From positions 360,701-424,700 of the forward strand of contig NZ_JAGIOR010000004.1 of NCBI RefSeq assembly GCF_017876795.1: 64,000 bases of DNA. Reading direction: 5' to 3'. This DNA comes from Rhizobium leguminosarum (GTDB lineage: Bacteria > Pseudomonadota > Alphaproteobacteria > Rhizobiales > Rhizobiaceae). Of this stretch, positions 52,708 through 62,684 are shown in pieces; within the stretch, counting starts at the first letter, position 1, and the number at the start of each line of letters is the position of its first letter. The notes beneath the pieces are model-generated. The model worked only from the letters and a program-made list of their open reading frames with translations. It was not told the origin of the DNA and ran no database searches. Both the position numbers and the translations under genes were made by a program.

Positions 52708-53775
52708 ATGACTGCCTCTTATGAATACCCTATCGGGGTCGACTACCACAAATCCTACAGCCACCTGGTGGTTCAGGACAGCAGCGGCAAGACGCTGAGA
52801 TCCGGCCGGGTGAAGAACGACCGACAGTCGCTGGGCGGGTTTCTCGAACGCTATCGGGAGAACTCGCATGCGGTTGTCGAGGCGACGCGCAACTGGATGG
52901 TGATGTACGACTGGCTCGACGACATTTGTGATGATGTCGTTCTCGCCCATCCGCTGAAGGTCAAAGCGATCGCCGACGCCAAGATCAAGACCGACAAGAT
53001 CGACGCGACGGTGCTGGCACATCTGCTCAGAGCCGATCTGGTACCCGAAGCCTGGGCGCCAAGCGAGAGATCGCGGGACCTTCGCGTCGCGCTACGCGAA
53101 CGGATGTTTTACGTGCGGCTGCGCACGATGACGAAGAACCGCATCGTCACGGTGTTCGACCGCTATCCGGAGCAGACGGCGCAATTGAAGAAGCTTGGCG
53201 ACCTGTTTGGCAAGGCCGGCCGCGTCGAGCTGGCGCAGGTCAACGTCTCGGAGATCGACCGCATCCAGATCGATCGCGGTCTCGCCTTCATCGGCGACAT
53301 CGACATGCGGATCAAACAGTCGGAAGCGACGATCCGGGCGATGACCAAGGCCAATGCCAACGTCAAGCTGTTGAAGACGATCCCCGGCATCGGCGAGTTC
53401 TTCGCCCGGCTGATCGATGCGGAGATCGACGACATATCGCGGTTCCGCCACTCGAAGAAGCTTGCCGCCTATGCCGGGCTTGTGCCGTCGACCTATTCCT
53501 CCGGCGGCAAGACCTTCCACGGCAAGATCATCAAGCAGGGCAACAAGTGGCTGCGCTGGGCCTTTGTCGAAGCCGTCGCTCCTGCCATCGCCAGCGATCC
53601 ACAGCTGCGCGCCCAATACGAGCATCTGAAGATCAAAGGAATAAACAAGGCGCGGGTTGCCATCGCGCGCAAGCTTCTGACGATCGCCTTCCAGATCCTG
53701 CGTGATCAGCGCGCCTACGAGCCGCGCGGCACCGCCACCATGGAAGGCGCGTCGACGATATCCCGGTTGTCCTGA
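52708..53775 (+). CDS. IS110-family transposase
   Basis: A 355-residue DEDD transposase. The N-terminal RuvC-like domain has IGVDYHKSYSHLVV, VVEATRNWMVMYDWL and KIKTDKIDATVLAHLL. The C-terminal part has LLKTIPGIGEFFARLIDAEIDDISRFRHSKKLAAYAGLVPSTYSSGG with the catalytic serine region. ATG 52708 follows AAGGGAG. It is complete in one frame and may be active. Confidence 0.9.
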   Translation: MTASYEYPIGVDYHKSYSHLVVQDSSGKTLRSGRVKNDRQSLGGFLERYRENSHAVVEATRNWMVMYDWLDDICDDVVLAHPLKVKAIADAKIKTDKIDATVLAHLLRADLVPEAWAPSERSRDLRVALRERMFYVRLRTMTKNRIVTVFDRYPEQTAQLKKLGDLFGKAGRVELAQVNVSEIDRIQIDRGLAFIGDIDMRIKQSEATIRAMTKANANVKLLKTIPGIGEFFARLIDAEIDDISRFRHSKKLAAYAGLVPSTYSSGGKTFHGKIIKQGNKWLRWAFVEAVAPAIASDPQLRAQYEHLKIKGINKARVAIARKLLTIAFQILRDQRAYEPRGTATMEGASTISRLS

Positions 53776-54045
53776 TGGTCGTTTAGCGAGCCCGGTAGAA
53801 CTGGGCTGCGCTCCTCTAGGAGAATGGGAAACCGGGAGCCGAACGCCACTCTGTGACCGAAGCCCCAGGCATCAGGTCACGCATTGGAGACTGGTTCAAG
53901 AACCGACGGACAGCAAAGCGATCTGTCCGGCGGAAAGAGAGACTTTGCCGATCGGTGCGAATGCCGGTCAAAACTTAACCGAACCCAAGGAAAAGCCGCC
54001 AAATGCTGGTGTTCTGCCCCTTGCGTTCTTTCATTGGAGAAGATC
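53776..54045. other. Downstream flank of the IS110 gene
   Basis: These 270 bp probably hold the element's non-coding end plus the native glpT leader. CATTGGAGAAGATC just before glpT supplies the ribosome site. In IS110 elements the non-coding end can encode a guide (bridge) RNA, which could be sought here and at 52570-52707. Confidence 0.4.
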
Positions 54046-55116
<1,071 letters not shown>

Positions 55117-55118
55117 TC

Positions 55119-55985
55119 ATGGAAAAAACCTGGAACAACAAAGCCTGGTTTCTGGTTCTGCCGGTTCTCGTGCTGGTAGCTTTCTCGGCCGTCATTCCCT
55201 TGATGACGGTTGTGAACTATTCCGTTCAGGACACTTTCGGAAACAACCAGTTCTTCTGGAACGGAACGGACTGGTTTACCGAAATCCTGCATTCCGACCG
55301 ATTCTGGGCCGCCCTGCAGCGAAACCTGATTTTTTCGCTGATCATTCTCGCTCTTGAGATTCCGCTTGGTATCTTCATTGCGCTCAACATGCCGAAATCA
55401 GGCATCGGTGTGCCCGTGTGCCTGGTTCTGATGGCGCTGCCGCTGCTGGTCCCGTGGAACGTGGTCGGCACGATCTGGCAGGTGTTCGGCCGCAACGACA
55501 TTGGTTTGTTCGGCTATTACGTCAATGCCATCGGCATCGATTACAACTATGTGCAGGATCCGCTCGACGCCTGGGTGACGATCATCATCATGGATGTCTG
55601 GCACTGGACGAGCCTGGTCGTCTTGCTCTGCTATGCCGGCCTCGTTTCCATTCCGGATGCTTTCTATCAGGCAGCCAAGATCGACGGCGCGTCCCGCTGG
55701 GCCGTGTTCCGCTATATCCAATTGCCGAAGATGAAGCGCGTTCTCCTGATCGCCGTGCTGCTGCGTTTCATGGATAGTTTCATGATCTACACCGAGCCGT
55801 TTGTCGTCACCGGTGGCGGTCCGGGCAACTCGACCACCTTCCTGTCGATCGATCTGGTCAAGACCGCGCTCGGACAGTTTGACCTCGGTCCGGCAGCTGC
55901 CATGTCGCTGATCTATTTCCTCATCATCCTGCTGCTTTCGTGGGTGTTCTACACCGTCATGACAAGCCACGACGCGGAGAATTGA
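55119..55985 (+). CDS. glpP: Glycerol ABC importer, permease 1
   Basis: A 288-residue MalF/UgpA-type permease with six membrane segments. The EAA loop SIPDAFYQAAKIDGASRWAVFRYIQLPKMKRVLLIAVLLR docks on the ATPases. It starts two bases after the glpT stop. It forms the membrane channel with GlpQ. Confidence 0.93.
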   Translation: MEKTWNNKAWFLVLPVLVLVAFSAVIPLMTVVNYSVQDTFGNNQFFWNGTDWFTEILHSDRFWAALQRNLIFSLIILALEIPLGIFIALNMPKSGIGVPVCLVLMALPLLVPWNVVGTIWQVFGRNDIGLFGYYVNAIGIDYNYVQDPLDAWVTIIIMDVWHWTSLVVLLCYAGLVSIPDAFYQAAKIDGASRWAVFRYIQLPKMKRVLLIAVLLRFMDSFMIYTEPFVVTGGGPGNSTTFLSIDLVKTALGQFDLGPAAAMSLIYFLIILLLSWVFYTVMTSHDAEN

Positions 55986-55986
55986 A

Positions 55987-56898
55987 ATGAGCGCCTCCAA
56001 CGAAACGACAGCGAGCCGAAAGATCTCAGGCGTTACCAGTGTCGCAAGCGGTCTTTCCTCCGATGAAGTCAGCCGTCTGATGCGCCGGCGCGGCGAGGAA
56101 TCGCGCTGGTGGTGGCTGGTTCCGACGATCTATATCATCGTGCTCCTGCTGCCGATCTATTGGCTCGTCAACATGAGCTTCAAGACCAATGCGGAAATCG
56201 TCAATTCTCTGACGCTTTATCCGCATAACCCGACGATCGCCAATTACGTGACGATCTTTACGGAGAAGGCGTGGTATTCCGGCTATATCAATTCAATCAC
56301 TTATGTCGTCATGAACATGGTGATCTCGGTGGCGGTCGCGTTGCCGGCGGCCTATGCCTTCTCCCGTTATCGGTTCCTCGGCGACAAGCATCTGTTCTTC
56401 TGGCTGCTGACCAACCGGATGGCGCCGCCGGCAGTCTTTGCCCTGCCGTTCTTCCAGCTCTACTCAGCCTTTGGACTGATCGATACGCACATCGCCGTGG
56501 CATTGGCGCATTGCCTCTTCAACGTGCCGCTGGCGGTCTGGATCCTTGAAGGCTTCATGTCCGGCGTACCGAAGGAAATCGACGAGACGGCCTATATCGA
56601 TGGCTACTCGTTCCCGCGGTTCTTCCTGAAGATCTTCACGCCGCTGATTGCGAGCGGGATAGGTGTCGCCTGTTTCTTCTGCTTCATGTTCTCCTGGGTC
56701 GAGTTGCTGATCGCACGAACACTGACGACGACCGACGCGAAGCCGATCGCCGCCACCATGACCCGCACCGTCTCTGCATCCGGCATGGATTGGGGCCTGC
56801 TGGCCGCCGCGGGTGTTCTGACCCTGATCCCGGGGGCGCTGGTGATCTGGTTTGTGCGCAATTACATCGCAAAGGGCTTCGCCCTTGGGAGAGTTTGA
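55987..56898 (+). CDS. glpQ: Glycerol ABC importer, permease 2
   Basis: A 303-residue MalG/UgpE-type permease. A longer N-terminal cytosolic stretch precedes the first membrane segment (WWWLVPTIYIIVLLLPIYWLVNMSF). The EAA loop is SGVPKEIDETAYIDGYSFPRFFLKIFTPL. It follows glpP by one base and overlaps glpU by one base at TGATG. Confidence 0.93.
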   Translation: MSASNETTASRKISGVTSVASGLSSDEVSRLMRRRGEESRWWWLVPTIYIIVLLLPIYWLVNMSFKTNAEIVNSLTLYPHNPTIANYVTIFTEKAWYSGYINSITYVVMNMVISVAVALPAAYAFSRYRFLGDKHLFFWLLTNRMAPPAVFALPFFQLYSAFGLIDTHIAVALAHCLFNVPLAVWILEGFMSGVPKEIDETAYIDGYSFPRFFLKIFTPLIASGIGVACFFCFMFSWVELLIARTLTTTDAKPIAATMTRTVSASGMDWGLLAAAGVLTLIPGALVIWFVRNYIAKGFALGRV

Positions 56899-57194
56899 TG
56901 AGCTTTTCGCTTCCCGATTTTTCATGGATGGCGTGGACCTGGCCGACGGTCATTTTCTTCATCGTCATCGCATTGCTGCTGATCGGCATGGGGGTATGGG
57001 AATATGCGGTGCCGGGCGGCAATCCGCGGATCGGAATCCTGCGCTTCGAGACGACGCGCGGTGACCGGCTTTTCCTTTCGCTGCTCGGCGCAGCATTCAT
57101 TCATCTTGCATGGCTTGGGCTCGGTGGGCCTGACCTGTGGTGGGCTCTTGCCATCTCCGTGGTCTACGCTATCGGCGTGTTCCGCTACGTGTGA
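56898..57194 (+). CDS. glpU: DUF2160 membrane protein of the glycerol operon
   Basis: A 98-residue protein with three hydrophobic segments (TVIFFIVIALLLIGMGVWEYAV, LFLSLLGAAFIHLAWLG, LWWALAISVVYAIGVFRY), matching DUF2160. The ATG overlaps the glpQ stop, so it is translationally coupled. Its role in glycerol uptake is not established from sequence; the constant operon position suggests a small accessory subunit. Confidence 0.88.
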   Translation: MSFSLPDFSWMAWTWPTVIFFIVIALLLIGMGVWEYAVPGGNPRIGILRFETTRGDRLFLSLLGAAFIHLAWLGLGGPDLWWALAISVVYAIGVFRYV

Positions 57195-57272
57195 CGGCAA
57201 AGTGAAGACAGATGGCCGGGGGTCCTTGGCCGCCTGAGACGTGACTGCAATCGCAAACCCTGGGAGGATATA

Positions 57273-58997
57273 ATGCGACGGCATTTATTGACGACGACAG
57301 CAGCGGTACTGCTGGCCATGACCGGGTCGGCCTATGCCGGCATGGACGAGGCAAAAACGTTCCTGGACAAAGAGATCGGCGACGTGTCGACGCTCTCTCG
57401 CGCCGACCAGGAAAAGGAAATGCAGTGGTTCATCGATGCTGCGAAGCCTTTGCAGGGTATGGAGATCAAGGTCGTTTCGGAAACCTTGACCACTCACAAG
57501 TATGAGTCCGAGGTTCTGGCTCCGGCCTTTACTGCGATCACCGGCATCAAGGTCACACACGACGTCATTCAAGAGGGTGACGTTGTCGAGAAGATCCAGA
57601 CACAGATGCAGACCGGGCAGAACCTTTATGACGGCTGGGTCAACGACTCCGACTTGATCGGTACGCATTGGCGCTATCAGCAGGTGCGCAACCTGACCGA
57701 CTGGATGGCCGGCGAAGGCAAGGACGTTACCAACCCCGGCCTCGATATCAACGACTTCATCGGCACCAAGTTTACGACGGCACCGGACAAGAAGCTTTAT
57801 CAGCTTCCCGACCAGCAGTTCGCCAACCTCTATTGGTTCCGGTACGACTGGTTCAACGACGAGAAGAACAAGGCCGATTTCAAGGCGAAATACGGCTACG
57901 ATCTCGGCGTTCCGGTCAACTGGTCGGCCTATGAGGACATTGCCGAATTCTTTACCGGCCGTGACGTGAACGGCAAGAAGGTCTTCGGCCACATGGACTA
58001 CGGCAAGAAGGACCCGTCGCTCGGCTGGCGCTTCACCGACGCCTGGCTTTCGATGGCCGGCAATGGTGACAAGGGTCTGCCGAACGGTCTTCCGGTCGAC
58101 GAATGGGGTATCAAGGTTGACGAGAAGTCGCGTCCCGTCGGTTCATGCGTCGCGCGTGGCGGCGATACCAACGGCCCGGCATCGGTCTATTCGATCCAGA
58201 AATATCTCGATTGGTTGAAGGCCTACGCACCGCCGGAAGCTCAGGGCATGACCTTCTCGGAATCCGGTCCGGTGCCGGCACAGGGTAACGTCGCGCAGCA
58301 GATCTTCTGGTACACGGCGTTTACAGCAGACATGGTCAAGCCTGGCCTGCCTGTTATGAATGAGGACGGTACGCCGAAATGGCGCATGGCACCGAGCCCG
58401 CATGGCGTTTACTGGAAAGACGGCATGAAGCTCGGTTATCAGGACGTCGGTTCCTGGACGCTGATGAAGTCGACGCCGACGGACCGTGCGAAAGCTGCCT
58501 GGCTCTATGCACAGTTCGTGACCTCGAAGACGATTGACGTGAAGAAGAGCCAGCTCGGTCTCACCTTCATCCGCGAATCCACCATTCGCGACAAGAGCTT
58601 TACGGAGCGTGCTCCGAAGCTCGGCGGTCTGATCGAGTTCTATCGTTCGCCTGCGCGTGTTCAGTGGTCGCCAACCGGTACCAACGTTCCCGACTATCCG
58701 AAGCTGGCTCAGCTTTGGTGGCAGGCTATCGGTGACGCCGCTGCAGGCGCCAAGACACCGCAGGAAGCCATGGATTCTCTTTGCGGCGAGCAGGAGAAGG
58801 TCATGGGCCGTATCGAGAAATCGGGCGTCCAGGGCGATATCGGCCCGAAGCTCGTCAAAGAGCATGATCTCGCTTATTGGAACGCGGATGCGGTGAAGAA
58901 GGGCAACCTTGCGCCGCAGCTGAAGATCGAGAACGAGAAGGAAAAGCCGGTCACCATCAACTACGACGAACTCGTCAAGAGCTGGCAGTCGAAGTAA
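57273..58997 (+). CDS. glpV: Glycerol ABC importer, periplasmic binding protein
   Basis: A 574-residue extracytoplasmic binding protein with a signal peptide ([23 protein letters not shown]). It is much larger than most sugar-binding proteins but normal for this family. Features include [44 protein letters not shown] and [16 protein letters not shown] near the substrate cleft. GGGAGGA precedes the ATG. A strong hairpin follows the stop. Confidence 0.93.
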   Translation: MRRHLLTTTAAVLLAMTGSAYAGMDEAKTFLDKEIGDVSTLSRADQEKEMQWFIDAAKPLQGMEIKVVSETLTTHKYESEVLAPAFTAITGIKVTHDVIQEGDVVEKIQTQMQTGQNLYDGWVNDSDLIGTHWRYQQVRNLTDWMAGEGKDVTNPGLDINDFIGTKFTTAPDKKLYQLPDQQFANLYWFRYDWFNDEKNKADFKAKYGYDLGVPVNWSAYEDIAEFFTGRDVNGKKVFGHMDYGKKDPSLGWRFTDAWLSMAGNGDKGLPNGLPVDEWGIKVDEKSRPVGSCVARGGDTNGPASVYSIQKYLDWLKAYAPPEAQGMTFSESGPVPAQGNVAQQIFWYTAFTADMVKPGLPVMNEDGTPKWRMAPSPHGVYWKDGMKLGYQDVGSWTLMKSTPTDRAKAAWLYAQFVTSKTIDVKKSQLGLTFIRESTIRDKSFTERAPKLGGLIEFYRSPARVQWSPTGTNVPDYPKLAQLWWQAIGDAAAGAKTPQEAMDSLCGEQEKVMGRIEKSGVQGDIGPKLVKEHDLAYWNADAVKKGNLAPQLKIENEKEKPVTINYDELVKSWQSK

Positions 58998-59006
58998 GGC
59001 GGACCC

Positions 59007-59032
59007 GGCCGGAGGCGACGAGGCCTCCGGCC
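59007..59032 (+). terminator. Stem-loop between glpV and glpK
   Basis: GGCCGGAGGC (59007-59016) pairs perfectly with GCCTCCGGCC (59023-59032). There is no U-run after it. It therefore more likely stabilises the glpV transcript end or partly reduces read-through into glpK than fully terminates. Confidence 0.55.
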
Positions 59033-59148
59033 ATCACTTTCTGCCATCGGCAGCAAGCCGGTGGCACCCACAATCTTTCTCTCATGAAATCTCCGCATCC
59101 GCCCTCCTTGCCGGGCGGAGCGGTTTCGTGCGAGCCGGAGACGGATAT

Positions 59149-60651
59149 ATGAGCGGCTATATTCTTTCAATCGACCAGGGCACGACATCGTCGCGCGCGA
59201 TCATCTTCGATGGCGACATGAAGATGGCCGGCTCGGCGCAGACTGAGATCACCCAATATTATCCGCAGCCCGGCTGGGTGGAGCATGACGCCGCCGAAAT
59301 CTGGCAGTCCGTCGTCGATACCGTGCGCAAGGCGATTGTTGATGCCGGCACGAACGCCGCCGCCATTGCCGCGATCGGCATCACCAATCAGCGCGAGACG
59401 GCGGTCGTTTGGGACCGCCGGTCCGGAACCCCACTTCACCGCGCGATCGTCTGGCAGGACAGGCGCACCGCCGAAATGTGCGAGAGCCTGAAGGCCGATG
59501 GATATGAGAAACTCTTCAGCGCCAAGACCGGCCTGCTGCTCGACCCCTATTTCTCCGGAACCAAGCTTCGCTGGCTGCTCGACAATGTCGACGGCCTGCG
59601 TGAGAAGGCGGAGGCGGGCGACGTCTGCTTCGGCACGATCGACAGCTGGCTGATCTACAATCTGACGGGTGGCCGTGTTCATGCCACCGATGCGACCAAT
59701 GCGTCGCGAACGCTGCTCTACAACATCGATGACGGCGTTTGGGACGAAGAGCTTCTCGGCATTCTCGGCATTCCGGCCGCCATGCTTCCCGAGGTCAAGG
59801 AATGCGCCGATGATTTCGGCCGCGTCGACGAGGCGCTGTTCGGTGCGGAGCTTCCGATCCTCGGCGTCGCCGGCGACCAGCAGGCGGCTGCCGTGGGCAA
59901 TGCCTGCTTCGAGCCCGGCATGATGAAATCCACTTATGGAACCGGCTGCTTTGCGCTGCTGAACACCGGCAGGGATCGTGTTTCCTCGTCCAACCGGATG
60001 CTGACGACGATCGCCTGCCGCCTCGACGGCGAGACGACCTATGCGCTTGAGGGTTCGATCTTCATCGCCGGTGCCGCCGTGCAATGGCTGCGCGACGGCC
60101 TCGGCATCATCGACCAGGCGTCGGAGGCGGGCGTGCTGGCGGCCAAGGCCGATCCCGGACAGCAGGTCTATATCGTTCCGGCCTTCACCGGCCTCGGCGC
60201 GCCCTATTGGGATCCGGCAGCGCGCGGCGCGATCTTTGGCCTGACGCGAAACAGCGGGCCGGCGGAATTCGCCCGCGCCGTGCTCGAATCCGTCGCCTAT
60301 CAGACGCTCGACCTGCTGGTGGCGATGAAGAAGGATTGGGGCGTCAACCAGCTGGAAACCGTACTGCGCGTCGATGGTGGGATGGTGGCTTCGGATTGGA
60401 CGATGCAATGCCTGGCCGACATGACGGGGAATCCGGTCGACCGGTCGGCGATCCGCGAGACCACGGCGCTCGGCGCTGCCTGGCTTGCCGGCTCGAAAGC
60501 CGGCATCTGGCCCGGCAAGCGGGATTTTGCGCAGGCCTGGGCCTGCGACCGCCGCTTCAACCCCTCGATGGAGGAGAGCGAGCGGCAGACCAAGATCATC
60601 GGCTGGAAGAATGCCGTCTCGCGAATGATTTCGGACGTCTCGGCGGGGTAA
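59149..60651 (+). CDS. glpK: Glycerol kinase
   Basis: A 500-residue FGGY-family kinase that makes glycerol-3-phosphate from glycerol and ATP, supplying GlpD and the GlpR ligand. Seen: [17 protein letters not shown] at the N-terminus, [43 protein letters not shown] and [22 protein letters not shown] 59149 puts SIDQGTTSS at residue 6, as in the family. The gene closes the glycerol locus. Confidence 0.96.
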   Translation: MSGYILSIDQGTTSSRAIIFDGDMKMAGSAQTEITQYYPQPGWVEHDAAEIWQSVVDTVRKAIVDAGTNAAAIAAIGITNQRETAVVWDRRSGTPLHRAIVWQDRRTAEMCESLKADGYEKLFSAKTGLLLDPYFSGTKLRWLLDNVDGLREKAEAGDVCFGTIDSWLIYNLTGGRVHATDATNASRTLLYNIDDGVWDEELLGILGIPAAMLPEVKECADDFGRVDEALFGAELPILGVAGDQQAAAVGNACFEPGMMKSTYGTGCFALLNTGRDRVSSSNRMLTTIACRLDGETTYALEGSIFIAGAAVQWLRDGLGIIDQASEAGVLAAKADPGQQVYIVPAFTGLGAPYWDPAARGAIFGLTRNSGPAEFARAVLESVAYQTLDLLVAMKKDWGVNQLETVLRVDGGMVASDWTMQCLADMTGNPVDRSAIRETTALGAAWLAGSKAGIWPGKRDFAQAWACDRRFNPSMEESERQTKIIGWKNAVSRMISDVSAG

Positions 60652-60687
60652 TCGGCTTTCCGGAATATGAGGGCACTGGCGGCTTTC

Positions 60688-61689
60688 TTACGCGCCGCTT
60701 GCCGCCCTTCGGCTGATGAAGCTCAGGGCGAGCACGGCGAAGATCAGCGTTCCCGTGCCGACCTGCTGCCAATAGAAATTCAGATCGGTCAGCAGCAGGC
60801 CGTTGGCGACGACGCTGAGCAGCAGCGCGCCGAGAACGGTGCCGCCGACATTCGGCCGGCCGAGCGGGCTGAGCGTCGTGCCGATGAAGGTCGCGCCGAT
60901 GGCATTCAGCAGGAAGGCGTTGCCCGAGGAGGGGATGTAGGTGGTGACGGTTGCGGTCAGGATCAGGCCGGCGATTGCCGCGATCAACCCGACTAGGACG
61001 AAAGTCACCGCGACATGGGCCGGTGCAGCAATGCCGGAATAGCGCACGACGCCCGGCTGGATGCCGATCGACAGAATGACGCGGCCGAAACGCGTGCGGG
61101 CAAAAACGACCGCAGCGGCCGCGATGACGACAATGGCAACTGCCAGCGGCACCGGAAAGCCGGCGATCGCGCCGTGGCCGAGGAAACGGAAGGCTTCCGG
61201 CACGCCGTTCGGCGGCAGATAGACCGGATTGCCGCCGTTGGTCAGCAGTTGCTGGACGCTGCGGCCGATAAACAGTGTGCCGAGCGTAGCAAGGAATGGC
61301 GACACACCGATGCCGGAAATCAGAAACGCGTTGAAGGCACCGACGAACGCCCCGGCCGCCAGTCCCGCGAGTGCGGCGAGCGCCACCGGCTGCCCGGCGA
61401 GGACCAGCGAAACGAAGGCGAAGCTGGCAAAATCCATCGCCGTTCCCACAGAAAGATCGATGCCGCCCGACGCGACGGCGAAGGTCATGGCAATCGAGAC
61501 GATGGCAAGCAGCGTGAAGTTATTGACCAGAATGCTCTGCAGGTTTGCCAGCGTCAGAAATGTCGGCGTTGCCGTGGAGAAGGCGGCAAAGACCGCAATC
61601 AGGGCGAGGATCAGCCCATAGCGCACCACGCCGCCGGCGATAAGACGCGGCAAGCCTGTCGTGGCGGGGGTCGTGGCGTGGAGTGACAT
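60688..61689 (-). CDS. Ribose-class sugar ABC permease 1
   Basis: A 333-residue permease of the CUT2/RbsC class with eight to ten membrane segments. LLAIVSIAMTFAVASGGIDLSVGTAMDFASF is the conserved BPD_transp_2 block, and NAIGATFIGTTLSPLGRPNVGGTVLGALLLS the C-terminal one. It lies two bases after the neighbouring permease stop on the same strand. The substrate is unknown. Confidence 0.9.
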   Translation of the reverse strand: MSLHATTPATTGLPRLIAGGVVRYGLILALIAVFAAFSTATPTFLTLANLQSILVNNFTLLAIVSIAMTFAVASGGIDLSVGTAMDFASFAFVSLVLAGQPVALAALAGLAAGAFVGAFNAFLISGIGVSPFLATLGTLFIGRSVQQLLTNGGNPVYLPPNGVPEAFRFLGHGAIAGFPVPLAVAIVVIAAAAVVFARTRFGRVILSIGIQPGVVRYSGIAAPAHVAVTFVLVGLIAAIAGLILTATVTTYIPSSGNAFLLNAIGATFIGTTLSPLGRPNVGGTVLGALLLSVVANGLLLTDLNFYWQQVGTGTLIFAVLALSFISRRAASGA

Positions 61690-61691
61690 GG

Positions 61692-62684
61692 TCAGGCCTC
61701 CTGCCGGCGCAGCAGCGTGGTCGCGGAAACGACGATGAGAATGAGCACGCCCTGTACGCCGCTGACCAATGTGCTCGAAATGTTGAGCAGCTGGAAACCG
61801 TTGATGAGGAAGCCGACCAGCAGGGCTGAAAGCAGCGTCCCGGTGATCGTCGGAACCAGCCGCCGCGAGAAGACCGCGCCAAGCAGGGCTGTCACGACGA
61901 CGGGCAACAGCATCTCCCCGGAACCGGTTGTGCTGCCGCTGAGATAGGAAACCGACAGGATGCCGGCGATGCCGCCGGCGAGCAGGCGGCGAAGCGGCAG
62001 CCCGGCCGCATGCGCCGCGTCCGGAAACTCGCCGACGGCATAAAGGCGCAGGCCGAGTGGGGTATATTGCACAATCGCTGCGGCGATCACCGTGAAACCG
62101 AGGAGCACATAGGCAAGGACCGGTATGCCGAAGGGATCCGAAGCCGAAAGCGCCGATAGGAAGGGGCTCGAGGCTGGGAGGACAGTATTCCCGGTCAGCA
62201 CCAGTTCCAGACCGGCAACGACGTTCATGACGGCAAGCGTCGCGAGCAGCGGCACGATGCCGGCATAGACGACGGCAATGGCATTGACCGTGCCGATCAA
62301 AGCGCCGGTCGAGATCGCCGCTGCAATCGCTGTCGCGTCGCCGTAGCCGAGTTGCGTCACGCTGGCATAAACGGCGGCGCTAAGGCCCATATTGGCAGCC
62401 AGCGACAGGTCGATACCGCCGGTGACGACATTGGAGCCGCCGGCAATCAGCACGACCGTCAGTCCGATGGCAAGCACGCCCGAGATGGCCGATTGGCCAA
62501 GCACGTTGCCGATATTGCCGATGCTGAGGAAATAGGGCGCGCTCAGCGAGAAGATCAGCAGGATGACGGCAAAAGCGATCAGCGATCCGAAGCGCAAAGC
62601 CGCAGCCGCAATATTGCCGGCCGGACGCGGAGGCAGTTCAGCAGCAGAAAAGCCGGAAGGCGCAAATTCCACTTCAGCCGACAT
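61692..62684 (-). CDS. Ribose-class sugar ABC permease 2
   Basis: A 330-residue RbsC-type permease, related to but distinct from the one downstream. LAIGLTVVLIAGGSNVVTGGIDLSLAANMGLSAAVYAS is the hallmark, with an unusual GSNVVTG insert before GGIDLS. ATG 62684 (MSAEVEFAPSGF) overlaps the end of the ATPase gene by 11 bases. Two different permeases imply a heterodimeric channel. Confidence 0.9.
   Translation of the reverse strand: MSAEVEFAPSGFSAAELPPRPAGNIAAAALRFGSLIAFAVILLIFSLSAPYFLSIGNIGNVLGQSAISGVLAIGLTVVLIAGGSNVVTGGIDLSLAANMGLSAAVYASVTQLGYGDATAIAAAISTGALIGTVNAIAVVYAGIVPLLATLAVMNVVAGLELVLTGNTVLPASSPFLSALSASDPFGIPVLAYVLLGFTVIAAAIVQYTPLGLRLYAVGEFPDAAHAAGLPLRRLLAGGIAGILSVSYLSGSTTGSGEMLLPVVVTALLGAVFSRRLVPTITGTLLSALLVGFLINGFQLLNISSTLVSGVQGVLILIVVSATTLLRRQEA

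Larger units (their letters stand above)
52570..54045 (+). mobile_element. IS110-family element inserted between glpS and glpT
   Basis: The 1.48-kb stretch between the two ATPase genes, which normally lie next to each other in the glycerol operon, carries one IS110-type transposase. The exact ends cannot be fixed because IS110 elements lack clear terminal repeats; the coordinates are the gene boundaries, not the element ends. The insertion leaves both neighbouring frames whole but may reduce expression of glpTPQUV. Confidence 0.75.

Noticed and set aside
59167-60408. A 413-codon minus-strand open frame opposite glpK
   Set aside because: Antisense shadow of the glycerol kinase gene, rich in Arg/Gly/His with no family motif.
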